Shown: positions 23,330 to 36,210 of the stretch, piece by piece
How positions within the stretch are numbered: position 1 is the first letter of the stretch
Layout: each line of letters starts with the position of its first letter
Assembly (NCBI GenBank): GCA_011033025.1
Contig: WFMF01000229.1
Location: forward strand, 62,001 to 126,000
DNA length: 64,000 bases
Direction of reading: 5' to 3'
Source of the DNA: Beroe forskalii
Taxonomy: Eukaryota > Ctenophora > Nuda > Beroida > Beroidae
Translations under genes and position numbers: made by a program
Notes under the pieces: model-generated
Database searches by the model: none
What the model saw: the letters and a program-made list of their open reading frames with translations, nothing else
What the model was told of the DNA's origin: nothing

Positions 23330-23790
23330 ATAATGGACTGGGCTTTGCCCATTGAGCCCAGTTAAATCCCCAATCGGTGGGAATATTTACACACAGTCTG
23401 GCTGGGTCAGACCTCCCCAGTGAATCATCTAGACAAAGAGAGGTGGTGCATTATAGCCGCCTTTGGCAGATCTCAATTTTAATCGGCAGGCAAGCCTTGT
23501 CTTGCTTTGCAGTCTGATTGTTGTTTACGGGCTTTTAGCAGCCTGCCGGTCCAGAGGGGTCCAGAACGGCTGGCTGCTCTCAGCTGAGGATATCTCTGGC
23601 AGTAGGGTGGGCCTAAACCACCCAGGAGTTCTGCACCCTTAGCCTAGCGTATTAGGGATAGTCTCCATGCTCAGCATGGTTGCCACCGGCCTGGCCGATT
23701 AAACCGACCCTGGCCTTTTACTAAGACTAAGACCATACAGGACTGAATAAATGTCTGGACCAAGATAGAAAAATCTTCTATATCAGGCCT
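23330..23790. other. GC-richer block, possible retroposon fragment
   Basis: Composition differs from the surrounding AT-rich arms. Contains GGACTGGGCTTTGCCCATTG (a small hairpin) and ACTAAGACTAAGACCATACA. The part from about 23641 recurs at 27036-27190. No coding frame is visible and the family was not recognised. Confidence 0.35.
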
Positions 23791-26700
23791 GTTAGCTGCC
23801 AAAAAATTAGTTTTTCGCCCGTTACTCCGTTCCTGAGCATTTTATGGTATATTTTTGTCAACAATTGTATATAAACATGGCCATTGCGCACATTTTCCGC
23901 CTAAGATGAAGTTTCTACGACCTTCCTAGACTGAAATACAAAATTCTCTTTAAGCAGGTCTTGCGCCTGCCCAAAAAATCTGTTTTTCGCCCGTAACTCC
24001 ATTCCTGAGCATTTTAGGGCATATTTTTGTTGACAATTGTATAAACATGGCCATTGGTGCACATTTTTCCGCCCAAGATGAAGTCTCTACGACCTTCCTG
24101 GACTGAGATAAAAAAATTCGCCTAAGTCAGGTCTTGCGTCTGCCCGAAAACAGTTTTCACCCGTTACTCCATTCCTTAGCATTTAGGGCATATTTTGTGA
24201 ACAATTGTATATAAACATGGCCGGTTGCACATTTTCCGCCCAAGATGAAGTCTCTACGACCTTCCTGGACTGAGATACAAAATTCGCCTTATGCAGGTCT
24301 TGCGCCTGCCCAAAATCAGTTTTTTCGCCTGTTACTCCGTTCCTGAGCATTTGAGGGCATATTTTTGTTACAATTGTGTATAAACATGCTCATTGCGCAC
24401 ATTTTCCGCCCAAGATGAAGTCTCTACGACCTTCCTGAGCCGAGATACGATTTTTTATATCAGTCGGTTGCGCCTCAGCTAAAAATCGATTTTCATACTT
24501 TCCACACTCCGGAGGGGTGTGGAAAGTTGTTAGATCGATTTTTCATGCAAAAACTATAGAATCCATGCAAAATCGCTTGGTGTAGAATTTGTCCACTTTT
24601 AAATCCAATTTTGACTGTATTACAGTGTAGTATTCGCACTATGTACACAAACTTTTTTGGAGATGTATTTTTAGAAGATTCTGTGAAATTTATGATTTGT
24701 CAAGAAGAATTTATACAAAACGTGGGTTGATCACAGAATATGATTAATTAAAGTTTTAAATTGTTAATCACCAACTTTCTACCAGAGGTACAACGATATG
24801 GAATTAAATAATTGACCCAGGATGATCAAAGATTATTAAGCATTTTATTGCCCAATTTATGTGAAAATATATCTGATTTGTCGGATGTAAGTGACATCTC
24901 ATATTGTAAATATGACACGAATCGAGATTATTCCGTATTATAAAAAAATAAAGTAGTTAATTCTTGTTTAGCTAGAAATCTACAAATCTCTTTGACGTTA
25001 CGTTACTATTTCCCATTCCACTGTGCTGGTTTCATATCAAGTAATTTTCACCTTAATTTTGCTTTCTTTTCCCTCTGTACTAGGCATGCCAAGTTCGTCA
25101 GTCTGATATTGCCTTGTCATTGGCATGTTTTCATAGTTCATGACATATCCCGGATAAATTGAAATATATTGTGCTTTTAGGTTAGCTCTGAATGAAATTA
25201 CGATTTAACTAACGTTAAAATGTTAAATTACGTCTCAATAAATAATGAGTTTGTCAAGATTAATTAAATTGTTAAATGATAATCGTTGCTCACACTTCTG
25301 ACCACACTTAGGCCCATTCAGTCGGTACATACCACCCAGTACAGTCGTACCACGGTATGTACTGAACATGTCCTAACTAGTCGGTACATACCGCAGTACG
25401 TACCACAGTACCGACCGATGTTAGAACATGTTCCCGCGGTATACCCTGAACATATCCTAACTAGTCGGTACATACCGCGGTACGTACCGCCTCTGCTAGC
25501 GCATTTATTCCCAAATTTCTTGCGATAAAGAGGTGGCGATTGCAACAAACAAAGGTCAATGATCAAGGCAATTGAAGCAAAACCACTAGGTATTTTACAA
25601 CATCAAGAGTCAAAGCCACCAGAGTCAAACCCGATCTTCTAGAATCAAGGCAAAGAGAGTCAAAACCCAACAAGTATAAGGCAACCTGAGTCAGTGAGTC
25701 CGGGAAAAGAGAGTCAGGAGCAAACAAAGGATCGCATGGCAGCATCAGGAAAATGATGTCTACTGATAGGATGGGTGTCGACCCTGTTGGGTACTGGGTC
25801 ATGACCCATATACCTAGCATGCAGGGGTTGGACAGATTGAAACTGTCTGGTAGGTTGATAGGGTGTCTGGTTCGCTCTATGCATGCCAGGCCTATAGTCA
25901 CGTGAACAGGACCAAGCAGGGTCAACACCATCTCATCTGCAGACATACCATTTCATTTCGGTGCTGCTGCGATCCGTTGTTTGCTCTGACTCTCTGGTCG
26001 CCTTGACTCACTGACTCAGGTTGCATTATACTGGTTGCCTTGACTCTTGTTGCCTTGACTTGTTTGCCTACATTCTGGAAGATCATTTGACTCTGGTGGC
26101 TTTGATTCTTGATGTTGTAAAAATACCTAGTGATTTGCTTCAATTACCTATACCTTGATCATTGACCTTCGTTTGTTTAAAGCTTCACCCTTTATCGCAA
26201 GCAAATTTAGTACGCATGCCAGCAGAGGTGGTATTGTACCGCGGTATGTATCCTAACTAGTCGGGACTTACCAAGGGTATGTAACGTGAACATGTTTTAA
26301 TAATCGGTCCATACCGTGGTACATATCCGGTATAACTAGTCGATGTCCATACCGCGGTACATGTAACTAGTCAAAGGGTGCCGGGCGGTAAGAAATAGTT
26401 CCGTTTTCCGTTGTATCCGCGATGAATATAATTTTTCTGTATAAATTTTTGATTGTAAACTTATATATTAGACTAACAGAAATGGTAAATTAGCAGTCGG
26501 ATGTATAGTTAAATGCCTGTAATCACATGATATCACTTAATTATTACCGGGAGGGGAGGGGTTTTAAGTGATTATAAAATGTTACTGTAACAAAAGTCCA
26601 TGTGAAATGCAGCTACTATGATTACAACCGAGGGTTTGAAATCGGTCCAAAATTGACTTCGTGAACATCCGGTTCACAAAAAGTCATCGAATCCATGAGA

Positions 26701-26870
26701 ATATTCCGGTCAGGCATTTGTATATTTTTAGCTGTGATGTACTATAGCGGTCCATAAGTCTTATTTGAAATCGGTCTTAAAATTCGGTAAATGTTAATTG
26801 ACGATAATTGCTTGTGTTACATCATGGTAATTACTGACTCAAACATGAAATTCAATCTGAACATACCGCG
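23641..26870 (+). repeat. Segmental tandem duplication, copy A
   Basis: Matches 27036-30330 in the same orientation with an offset of about 3390 bases. It carries in order the GCGTATT.GGGATAGT start, the pogo-like right arm, an AT-rich spacer, a foldback of CGGTAC palindromes and a GTTCCGTTTT-containing tail. Copy A is noticeably less regular than copy B, and its tail is interrupted by short CGGTAC-type words. Confidence 0.88.
25311..26374. mobile_element. Foldback element of CGGTAC/CCGCGG repeats, degenerate copy A
   Basis: Corresponds to 28703-29842. Left arm from about 25311 and right arm to about 26374 carry ACTAGTCGGTACATACCGC words and then GAGTCAAGGCAA minisatellite in inverted order. 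The termini are eroded compared with copy B. Confidence 0.7.
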
Positions 26871-27035
26871 GTACATATCCCAAGTTTCGGTTACCGCGTG
26901 TATCTTATCCTAACTAGGATGGTTTGCCATACCTGCGGTACTTCATCCCAATTTAGGACTGTTTACATACCACTTGGTACATATCCCTAACTAATTCGGT
27001 ACATACCGCGGTCCATACCGCGGTACATGCATCCC

Positions 27036-30000
27036 TAAGCGTATTCGGGATAGTGCCGCGGTCAGCATGGCCGCCACCGGCCTGGCTGATTAAACCGACC
27101 CTGGGCCTTTTACTAAGACTAAGACCATACAGGACTGGAATAAATGTCTGGACCAAGATAGAAAAATCTTCTATATCAGGCCTGTTAGCTGCCAAAAAAT
27201 TAGTTTTTCGCCCGTTACTCCGTTCCTGAGCATTTTATGGTATATTTTTGTCAACAATTGTATATAAACATGGCCATTGCACATTTTTCCGCCTAAGATG
27301 AAGTTTCTACGACCTTCCTAGACTGAAATACAAAATTCTCTTTAAGCAGGTCTTGCGCCTGCCCAAAAAAACTGTTTTTCGCCCGTAACTCCATTCCTGA
27401 GCATTTTAGGGCATATTTTTGTTGACAATTGTATATAAACATGGCCTATTGCGTACATTTTTCGCCCAAGATGAAGTCTCTACGACCTTCCTGGACTGAG
27501 ATAAAAATTCGCCTAAGTCAGGTCTAGCGTCTGCCCGAAAAAACAGTTTTCACCCGTTACTCCATTCCTTAGCATTTTAGGGCATATTTTTGTGAACAAT
27601 TGTATATAAACATGGCCATTGCGCACATTTTCCGCCCAAGATGAAGTCTCTACGACCTTCCTGGACTGAGATACAAATTCGCCTTATGCAGGTCTTGCGC
27701 CTGCCCAAAAATCTGTTTTTCGCCCGTTACCCGTTCCTGAGCATTTGAGGGCATATTTTTGTTATTAATTGTGTATAAACATGCTCATTGCGCACATTTT
27801 CCGCCAAAGATGAAGTCTCTACGACCTTCCTGAGCCGAGATACGATTTTTACATATCAGTCGGCTGCGCCCCAGCTAAAAATCGATTTTCGGCACTTTCC
27901 ACACTCGGAGGAGGTGTGGAAAGTTGTTAGATCGATTTTTCATGCAAAAAACTATAGAATCCATGCAAAATCGCTTGGTGTAGAATTTGTCCACTTTTAA
28001 ATCCAATTTTGACTGTATTACAGTGTAGTATTCGCACTATGTACACAAACTTTTTTGGAGATGTATTTTTAGAAGATTCTGTGAAATTTATGATTTGTCA
28101 AGAAGAATTTATACAAAACGTGGGTTGATCACATAATATGATTGATTAAAGTTTTAAATTGTTAATCACAAACTTTCCATCAGAGGTACAAAAGATTTGG
28201 AATTAAATAATTGACCCAGGATGATCGAAGATTATCAAGCATTTTATTGCCCAATTTATGTGAAAATATATCTGATTTTTTGGATGTCAGTGACATCTAG
28301 TATTGTAAATATGACACGAATCGAGATTATTCCGTATTATAAAAAAATAAAGTAGTTAATTCTTGTTTAGCTAGAAATCTACAAATCTCTTTGACGTTAC
28401 GTTACTATTTCCCATTCCACTGTGCTGGTTTCATATCAAGTAATTTTCACCTTAATTTTCTTTTCCTCTGTACTAGGCATGCCAAGTTCGTCAGTCTGAT
28501 ATTGCCTTGTCATTGGCATGTTTTCATAGTTCATGACATATCCCGGATAAATTGAAATATATTGTGCTTTTAGGTTAGCTCTGAATGAAATTACGATTTA
28601 ACTAACGTTAAAATGTTAAATTACGTCTCAATAAATAATGAGTTTGTCAAGATTAATTAAATTGTTAAATGATAATCGTTGCTCACACTTCTGACCACAC
28701 TTAGACCCCAACTAGTCGGTACATACCGCGGTACGTACCACGGTACGTACCGCAGAACATGTCCTAACTAGTCGGTACATACCGCGGTACGTACCACGGT
28801 ATGTACCGATTAGTTAGAACATGTTCCGCGGTACATACCCCGGAACAAATCCTAACTAGTCGGTACATACCGCGGTACGTACCGCCTCTGCGCGCGCATT
28901 TATTCCCAAATTTCTTGCGATAAAGAGGTGAAGCTTGCAACAAACAAAGGTCAATGATCAAGGCAATTGAAGCAAACCACTAGGTATTTTACAACATCAA
29001 GAGTCAAAGCCACCAGAGTCAAACTCTGATCTTCTAGAATCAAGGCAAACAGAGTCAAGGCAACAAGTATAAGGCAACCTGAGTCAGTGAGTCAAGGCAA
29101 CCAGTGTCAAGGCAAAGAGAGTCAGAGCAAACAAAGAATCGCATGGCAGCATCAAGGAAAATGATGTCTACTGATAGGATGGGTGTCGACCGCTGTTGGG
29201 TACTGGTCACGTGACCCATATACCTAGCATGCAGATTGCAGGGGTTGGACAGATTGAAACTGTCTGGTGGGGTTGATTGGGTGTCTGATTCGCTCTATGC
29301 ATGCCAGGCCTATAGGTCACGTGAACAGGACCAAGCAGGGGTCAACAGTCAACACCCATCTCATCTGCAGACACCAATTCTTTGATGCTGCTATGTGATC
29401 CGTTGTTTGCTCTGACTCTCTGGCTGCCTTGACTCACTGACTCAGGTTGCATTATACTGGTTGCCTTGACTCTTGTTGCCTTGACTCTGTTTGCCTTGAT
29501 TCTGGAAGATCGGAGTTTGACTCTGGTGGCTTTGATTCTTGATGTTGTAAAATACCTAGTGATTTGCTTCAATTACCTATACCTTGATCATTGACCTTCG
29601 TTTGTTGCAAGCTTCACCTCTTTATCGCAAGAAATTTAGGAATAAATGCGCGCGCAGAGGCGGTACGTACCGCGGTATGTACCGACTAGTTAGGATTTGT
29701 TCCGGGGTATGTACCGCGGAACATGTTCTAACTAATCGGTACATACCGTGGTACGTACCGCGGTATGTACCGACTAGTTAGGACATGTTCCGCGGTACGT
29801 ACCGTGGTACGTACCGCGGTATGTACCGACTAGTTGGGGTCTTTAAAGGGAGCCGGGTGGTAAGAAATAGTTCCGTTTTTCGTTGTATCATTGATGAATA
29901 TAATATTTTCTGTATAAATTTTGATTGTATGCTTATATTAGGACTAACAGAAATGGTAAATTAGTATCGGATGTATAGTTAAATGCCCGTACTTCACATG

Positions 30001-30330
30001 ATATCACTTAATTATTACGGGGAGGGAGGGGTTTTGAAGTGATTATAAAAATGTTACTGTAACAAAGTATGTGAGATGCAGCTACTATGATTACGGAACG
30101 GGGGTTTGAACTCGGTCCAAAATTGACTTCGTGAACATCCTCAAAAAGTCATCGAATCCATGGGAAATATTCTATGAGGCATTTGTATATTTTTAGCTGT
30201 GATGTACTATAGCTGATCTTAAGTCTTGTTTGAAATAGAATGTTAAAATTCCATCAAATGTTAATTGACGATAATTGCTTGTGTTATATCATGTGTAATT
30301 ACTGACTCAAACATGAAATTCAATCTGAAA
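27036..30330 (+). repeat. Segmental tandem duplication, copy B
   Basis: Second copy of 23641-26870, beginning GCGTATTCGGGATAGT and keeping the same order of parts. Sequence after about 30340 has no counterpart. The pogo-like right arm ends at 28015 (ATTTTGACTG|TA). Confidence 0.88.
28703..29842. mobile_element. 1.14 kb foldback element, copy B, arms of CGGTAC/CCGCGG palindromes
   Basis: The ends AGACCCCAACTAGTCGG and CCGACTAGTTGGGGTCT are perfect inverted repeats, and pairing continues for about 450-490 bases. The outer part of each arm is a series of CTAACTAGTCGGTACATACC plus CGCGGTACGTACC modules that are themselves palindromic. The inner part is a 12 bp minisatellite (GAGTCAAGGCAA). A central 190 bases (about 29150-29340) are unpaired. 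No transposase is present. The 65-codon frames in both arms are the same sequence read in each arm. Confidence 0.85.
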
Positions 30331-30339
30331 TATAAATTG

Positions 30340-32950
30340 TTCAAATCAACGGCAATTTTGTTACTGCGTGTATCTTATGCAATGTCGTCGGATGGTTTAT
30401 CGAGGCCTGTTAGGTACTTCTTGTGACAATTTAGGACTGATTTTGTCCATATTCATCTACTTGCAGGAACGCGCGAAGTGTGTATGATTATCCGAAGTGC
30501 CATTTTCACGTACGTTTACACCACGTATTTTATAGATCAGAATCTCGATCCAGTAGGAATTGTCATGTCATGTTGCGTAAATAATATTTACTGTAGGTAC
30601 GTACGCTAAATCCCTGGTGAGCGGACAAAAGCACCCCGCCCGCGGAAAAAGCCCCCCCCCCCCCCCCCCCCCCCCGACAAAAGCTTCCCCCTAATGCATC
30701 AAGGTTTACGTCAGTTCGGGTTAGAATCAGGGTTAGGGGGATGAGGTAAGGAGGGCTCCTAATTAGGTTGTATGACCGACAGTCCCTGTCCTACCATCAT
30801 CTCATCATGACATATAACAGTCGGTGATAATCATGGCTTGCCATAATTATAGACAAGATTCGAATTTTGATTAAGAAAGTCAGAAAAAGGCCGACTATAA
30901 TAATTTAGGAAGTAAAGGTATTACATTAAACATCCGTTCCAGAATTATCGATGTTTGATACATACCTTCAAGCAATATAACTACTTTTAAAGTTTTAATA
31001 CCCCTCTGACGGCATCAAGCATGTCGAATGCAGCTCCAACTGTTGGCGTTGGGAAGATGGCTGTTGTTGTACGGCAACTATATTCTTGCTAAAACAGTTG
31101 ATAGTTATACAATATCGCACCTACATACCATAACCATCAATTATATATCTCTCAGTGTGTACATGTGACTTTCATTATCATATTCCTGCGTCTGCATGCG
31201 TGCCGTTTGTTGTTTGTTACACAGAAGAGAGACGATTCCGAATCACAAATGAACGCCATATCATAGCTCAATGAAAATTGATAATAGTGGTTTCGAAAAC
31301 CAAATTCACCGATTATCTTTATTGCAAATGCACGTGTATTTTGATGTTTGTTTCCGAGAATAAACGAATAGGAAGACCCGATTCAGATGATTCATCTCTC
31401 AAAGATTTAGTTGAAATTAAATCATAATTCATTATTATCAACTTATCGAAATACTTCGCGGTTTCATAATCAATTTAACAATTCATATGTTGTTAGGTAC
31501 CTTAGTATGTGCATACCGTGTACCATTGCATTCAGCATTCCATTATCCATTGTCTGACTTCGTCAGACCCATTATTTTAAAAATTTTAAATTTTTCTGCG
31601 AGTCGGGGCGCGCGAGGGGGTCAGGCAACGCCTGACAAATTATCCATATGGACACCCACGCTGTATCTTAATCTGCGAACTACAGTGCTGACGTTCTCTA
31701 TGTTTACCGATACACTAGAGTGTTTACATTAGGTACCTACACGCCTTACGTTCTCAATTGTAACACTAACATATCGCTTGACCAATCACAACGCGTTATT
31801 TTTGGCGGTATGATCTGCATCCGTATACAAAACAACGCGCGCGCGTCACGCTAAGTCATTTCATACATTTTCATTTCGTGTTCGTGTACACTCCGTAGCA
31901 GGGTTTGTTCATTTTGCGTTTTTACAATTCTCTACTTTTGTTAAGATCCATTATCCATATGCAAATTGAATGAATATTGAATGTTTCTATCCATCTCAAT
32001 AAAGCTTGATAAATTACATTGGTATTATTGATATGAGAATCATGGATTGAGCTGTGTTGTCCCAAAAAGTCTCATAAACTCTTTTCTTGAATTTTTTATC
32101 CTACTTCATTTTAGTCTGTGAATTACGATTTTATCGAGTTTTACACTCATATCAATTAAGCCTGCGGCATGAAAGTTGAAATTAGCTGATAATTTTTTCG
32201 CCATCCCGACTGTGTTACATATTGACTCTCAAAGAGTTTATGGTCCAGGAGCTTGAATCTTAGTGCTTTAGATCGTCTATTCAGGTGCTAGGTAGGTACC
32301 TATCATTCGATTCAGCTCTTTGCTATAAGAAGTAAAATGCTTGGTGTTAGGTGGGACCAAGTTGGTGAAAGCTCATGGATAATAGCCAACTTAAGTTTTG
32401 TATCGCATTGATTGCCAATATGCATTCAATATGATATGCCAATAAAAATTGGCATTGAATGGCTCCATTGCATGAAGGAATTTGAACAAAAGTTGTTCTA
32501 CTTTTGAAGTTATCCTAGGATTAGTGGATTAATTAGTGGATTAGCAATAATCGGCCCATATACCTACCTGAATTTGTTCCAGTTTATCGACCTTATTTTC
32601 AACATAATTCAGACTTTGTGAGTTTGTTAATTTAGTTTCGTTGGGCACTCGATCGGCCATATATGAGATAAGGACACCGTTGATGAATAAGTAATTAGAA
32701 TATTAATTCATCATGACCACATGAAATATCGGCAGTTCGGAATATCAAAATGGGTATAACGTGTTGGAATATTTTTGAACACCGTTTCAATAGTTCAAAA
32801 TTGGCCCTGTAGGGTTTTAGAGTACCTATAAGATCTTTGAATTGATGATTTGAACTTCCTTCATCTCGACTTTTCGTCGTTTGAGTGGTATTATACCATA
32901 TTTCAAGTAAAAATTGTGACTATCCCATTCATCCCATTCTACTGTAAACT
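30340..32950. other. AT-rich sequence with a poly-C run, no gene seen
   Basis: A run of 24 C lies at 30652-30675, next to GGGTTAGAATCAGGGTTAGG. A GTCTGACTTCGTCAGAC hairpin is at about 31553-31569. Frames up to 94 codons show no domain and no splice support. Confidence 0.5.
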
Positions 32951-32954
32951 ACTA

Positions 32955-33115
32955 CTAGAAGGGGGATGGGCCTGTGAGGGTCCAGACCGCGCCCAGGAGA
33001 GGGAGCTACTGGCAGAAGCAAACGCTCCCGGGCTCTCGGATGGGTCGAGAGTCCCGTTCCTCCCCGGTTCCTGCCGGGGCAGGTTGGCGATCCCGGCCCA
33101 GCGGCGGGGTAAAGA
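32955..33115. other. GC-rich island of ~160 bases
   Basis: Sharply GC-rich (GGGCCTGTGAGGGTCCAGAC ... CCCAGCGGCGGGG) within AT-rich DNA. It is open on both strands but too short and featureless to call coding. It could be a retroposon end or a CpG-type island. Confidence 0.35.
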
Positions 33116-33119
33116 ATTC

Positions 33120-33720
33120 TCCTGTAGAATTTAGGCGATAAATCAATTTGAACCACTAAACTTGTATCATGAATGACACGCTAAGTTCATTCGATACTAC
33201 AATACTATTATCTTAGTATCTTATTATTTTCATTTGATTGCCTTAGTAACCAACTTGATTTATAACGCTGACCCCTTACAAAGTGTTGCATTTTATATTT
33301 AAGCTGATCGTATGTAATCATACTCTTAGGGTGACAACGCAATATAATGGTTGGTATCCGCGTGACATCAACTTGATAAAAGATATTATTTGATGTGGAA
33401 TCCAGCTATAACTCAGTTTTTATACCATTTATAGTGTTTGTCAGCCTGATTGACTCAGTAGCGAATTGTGGCGAGCAGCTCTTTTCATCTATTTTTACAA
33501 ATTCTTATGTTGCCCTTGAAGACGCAATCACGATCTTTTATGTCATTTTACATATTAATGTTTTGGGTTGTAGTAGGGCCTTTCCATGATTGCCAATCTT
33601 ATGATTATCTATATGACATTAATTGATTTCCATTCTTTGTCAGAGAATTCTGTCATTATGGCATACGCTGTGTTCAGTTGTCTAAGTGATATGGAGGGAA
33701 ATTGTACATCGTATATATGT
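33120..33720. other. AT-rich spacer, nothing supported
   Basis: Short frames at 33395-33589 and 33586-33777 lack any recognisable feature. Confidence 0.5.
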
Positions 33721-33721
33721 G

Positions 33722-34121
33722 ATAGTTTGCGTCTTGTGTTTTTGAACATTAAAAAAGCATGGTTTGGAGGAATTTGAGAGAGGATTTTTTTTTTTCCGTA
33801 CTGTTGAATCCAAAGTTCCCGAAAATGTTTATGTCGTGAATTAAACATATGTGGCGGAGCAAGTAAAACGTCATATTTGTGCTCCTTTAATAATTAAAGG
33901 AGCACTCGTGTGTAAAGCGTTGCACTGTGTTATGACGAATTTACGGCACAAATATGACGAATTTACGCCACATGTATGACTAATTCACGACACAAACATT
34001 TTTCGGGAACTTTTTAGATTCAACAGTACGGAAAAAGGTAGTATACACAAATTCTCTCATAATCCTCCAAACCACGTTTTTTCTTATTTGAAAATGTTCA
34101 AAACACACAGACGCAAACTAT
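33722..34121. mobile_element. 400 bp foldback element
   Basis: The ends ATAGTTTGCGTC and GACGCAAACTAT are inverted, and pairing continues inward about 130 bases (33722-33850 with 33990-34121). The centre has three copies of a roughly 23 bp unit around AATATGACGAATTTACG and a hairpin GTGCTCCTTTAATAATTAAA. Confidence 0.82.
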
Positions 34122-34124
34122 GCA

Positions 34125-36210
34125 GTGACATATTTTGGACTTTTTCCCAAAATGATTAACTTGGGGTCCTAAGTTTGTTAAGAAGGTTTGTTTTGAACCA
34201 TGAAACAAGAATTTTGAAAAATCATTTTTAGACCCTGCTGTCCCCCAAAGAAGAGCGCGTAAGTGAAAATTCTGACAAGGTCATAACTTTTTCATTTTTT
34301 GAGATACAAAAACGATAGAGTACTCAAAATGCGCAGAATCATCACATTTCCCACTTTAGAAATCATCAAAAAGTGCATCAGAAGCTCTTTTTGAAGATAT
34401 GGAGTATATTTTGATTTGTGCTTCACTCGCGATGACTTTAGTGATTTTGATACTCATCTAATCATATTGTTTCTTAAAGATGAAGTCAACTGTTCTTACA
34501 CGATTAAAAGACAATCCAGAAGGGTATTGAATGTTAAAAAGCTTTGACAAGCATGTAAAATGGTAGATTGAGTCAACTAGAGGCCGTATTGTCAGCATAT
34601 TTCTATGTTAGGTAAGGCTCATATTATGCGCTTTGATGCTATACCGTTTCTGGGTCATATGTCACTCACTGAAACTGTACTATTTTTTGCTCAGTATGTC
34701 AGGCTGCCTCATAAGCCCTTAGAACTATTTCTGCTCATGTCATGACCTCTGGGGAAGTTATAACACTTCCTGGATCAAGAGCTGGGTCAATGTGTTCTTC
34801 AATTCTAGGATACTGAGAAAATCGGAGACTAATTATGTCTTTATCATGTATCCACATGACAATATTTCCTTCCATAATCTACTATCGATTACATACATTG
34901 CTGAGACCCAACAGCCAGCTCTGCACCACACAGGAACAGCAACATACCAGCACCCAATAGCCTCAATCAGAACCCAGATCAATACCTAGATTGTTTAGTC
35001 ATCAAGTCACAGATCAGCTAGAGATAGTTATGTTCCATCTCCCTTCTTTTAGCTGGATCACATTGATGTCTTACCAAGTGAAGCAGTAACAGAGGATGAG
35101 TATTCAATAAAGTACCTTTAGAAATAAAGTGACAGCCATTTTGTCATTCGGCAGGCAGTTTGAACACATGCATGAACAATTAGGATGTCAATAATTGTTA
35201 TTCATGCCAATCAAGGTGCCATAGATTATACTCAAATCACCTTTCCCAGCCCCCTGGTCTAAATTAGTAAGTGGAGACTGGAAAATGGTGTACATTGAAA
35301 GCTCTCAAGGGTTTGAGGCATTTATAATTCGGGTCCCAAACGTCCTCGGTAACTAGCTATCCAATGAAGCTTTAAATGGATAATGGTAAAAAATATTGCC
35401 AAGGGGCAAGGGCGGACACAATAAAGACATAACTAGTCTCCGATTTTCTTAGTATCGAAATTTACATTGATCCAGCTCTGAAAACTCTGTTATATAGATT
35501 TTCATTCTCATCTGGTCTTGCTACTGACAAAAATACAATGCCCTCCCCAGACTTTTTCAGAGTAGCCACTAGCCATGTGCAGAAACATTTCAATGGCTTT
35601 ATGAGGCCGCCTGATGTACTGAGCAACAATCCTCAGTACTTCAGTGAGTGATATATGACCCACGAACAGTAGGGCATCAAAGTTAATGCAAAGCGCATAA
35701 TATGCGCCTTGCCTAACATAGAAATATGCTGACAATACGGCCTCTAGTTGACTCAATCTACCATTTTACATGCTTGTCAAAGCTTTTTAACATTCAATAC
35801 CCTTCTGGATTGTGTTTTAATCGTGTTAGAACAGTTGACTTCATCTTCAAAAAACAATATGATTAGATGAAATTATCAAAAATCACTAAAGTCATCGCGA
35901 GTGAAGCACAAATCAAAATATGCCCCATATCTTCAAAAAGAGCTTCTGATGCACTTTTTTGATGATTTCTAGGGTGGGAAATGTGATGATTCTGCGCATT
36001 TTGAGTACTCTATCGCTTTTGTATCTCAAAAAATGAAAAAGTTATGACCTTGTCAGGAATTTTCACTTACGCGCGCTCTTCTTTGGGGGACAGCAGGGTC
36101 TAAAAAATGATTTTTTCCAAAAATTCTTGTTTCATGGTTCAAAACAAACCTTCTTAACAAACTTAGGACCCCAAGTTAATCATTTTGGGAAAAAGTCCAA
36201 AATATGTTAC
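34125..36210. mobile_element. 2.1 kb element with ~700-790 bp inverted arms
   Basis: The ends GTGACATATTTTGGAC and GTCCAAAATATGTTAC are inverted. The left arm runs to about 34835 and the right arm from about 35417. The arms share CCCTGCTGTCCCCCAAAGAA, AGGCCGTATTGTCAGCATAT and ATCGGAGACTA with moderate divergence. The 580-base loop is not repeated. It abuts the 33722-34121 foldback with only a few bases between. No transposase frame. Confidence 0.85.

Larger units (their letters stand above)
22128..24617. mobile_element. Pogo-like (Tc1/mariner-type) element with long inverted arms
   Basis: The ends read TA|CAGTCAAATC and ATTTTGACTG|TA, which fits TA target duplication and CAGT-type termini of pogo/Tigger relatives. 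Inverted arms of about 0.8 kb (22128-22960 and about 23790-24617) contain tandem units of about 171 bp around GGAAGGTCGTAGAGACTTCA. A second small MITE (23035-23215) and GC-richer sequence (23330-23790) occupy the middle. There is no transposase frame, so it would be nonautonomous. The right arm alone recurs at about 27190-28015. Confidence 0.7.

Noticed and set aside
32929..33156. Overlapping frames in the GC-rich island at 32955-33115
   Set aside because: Both strands are open simply because stop words are rare in GC-rich DNA; no domain or splice site supports either.
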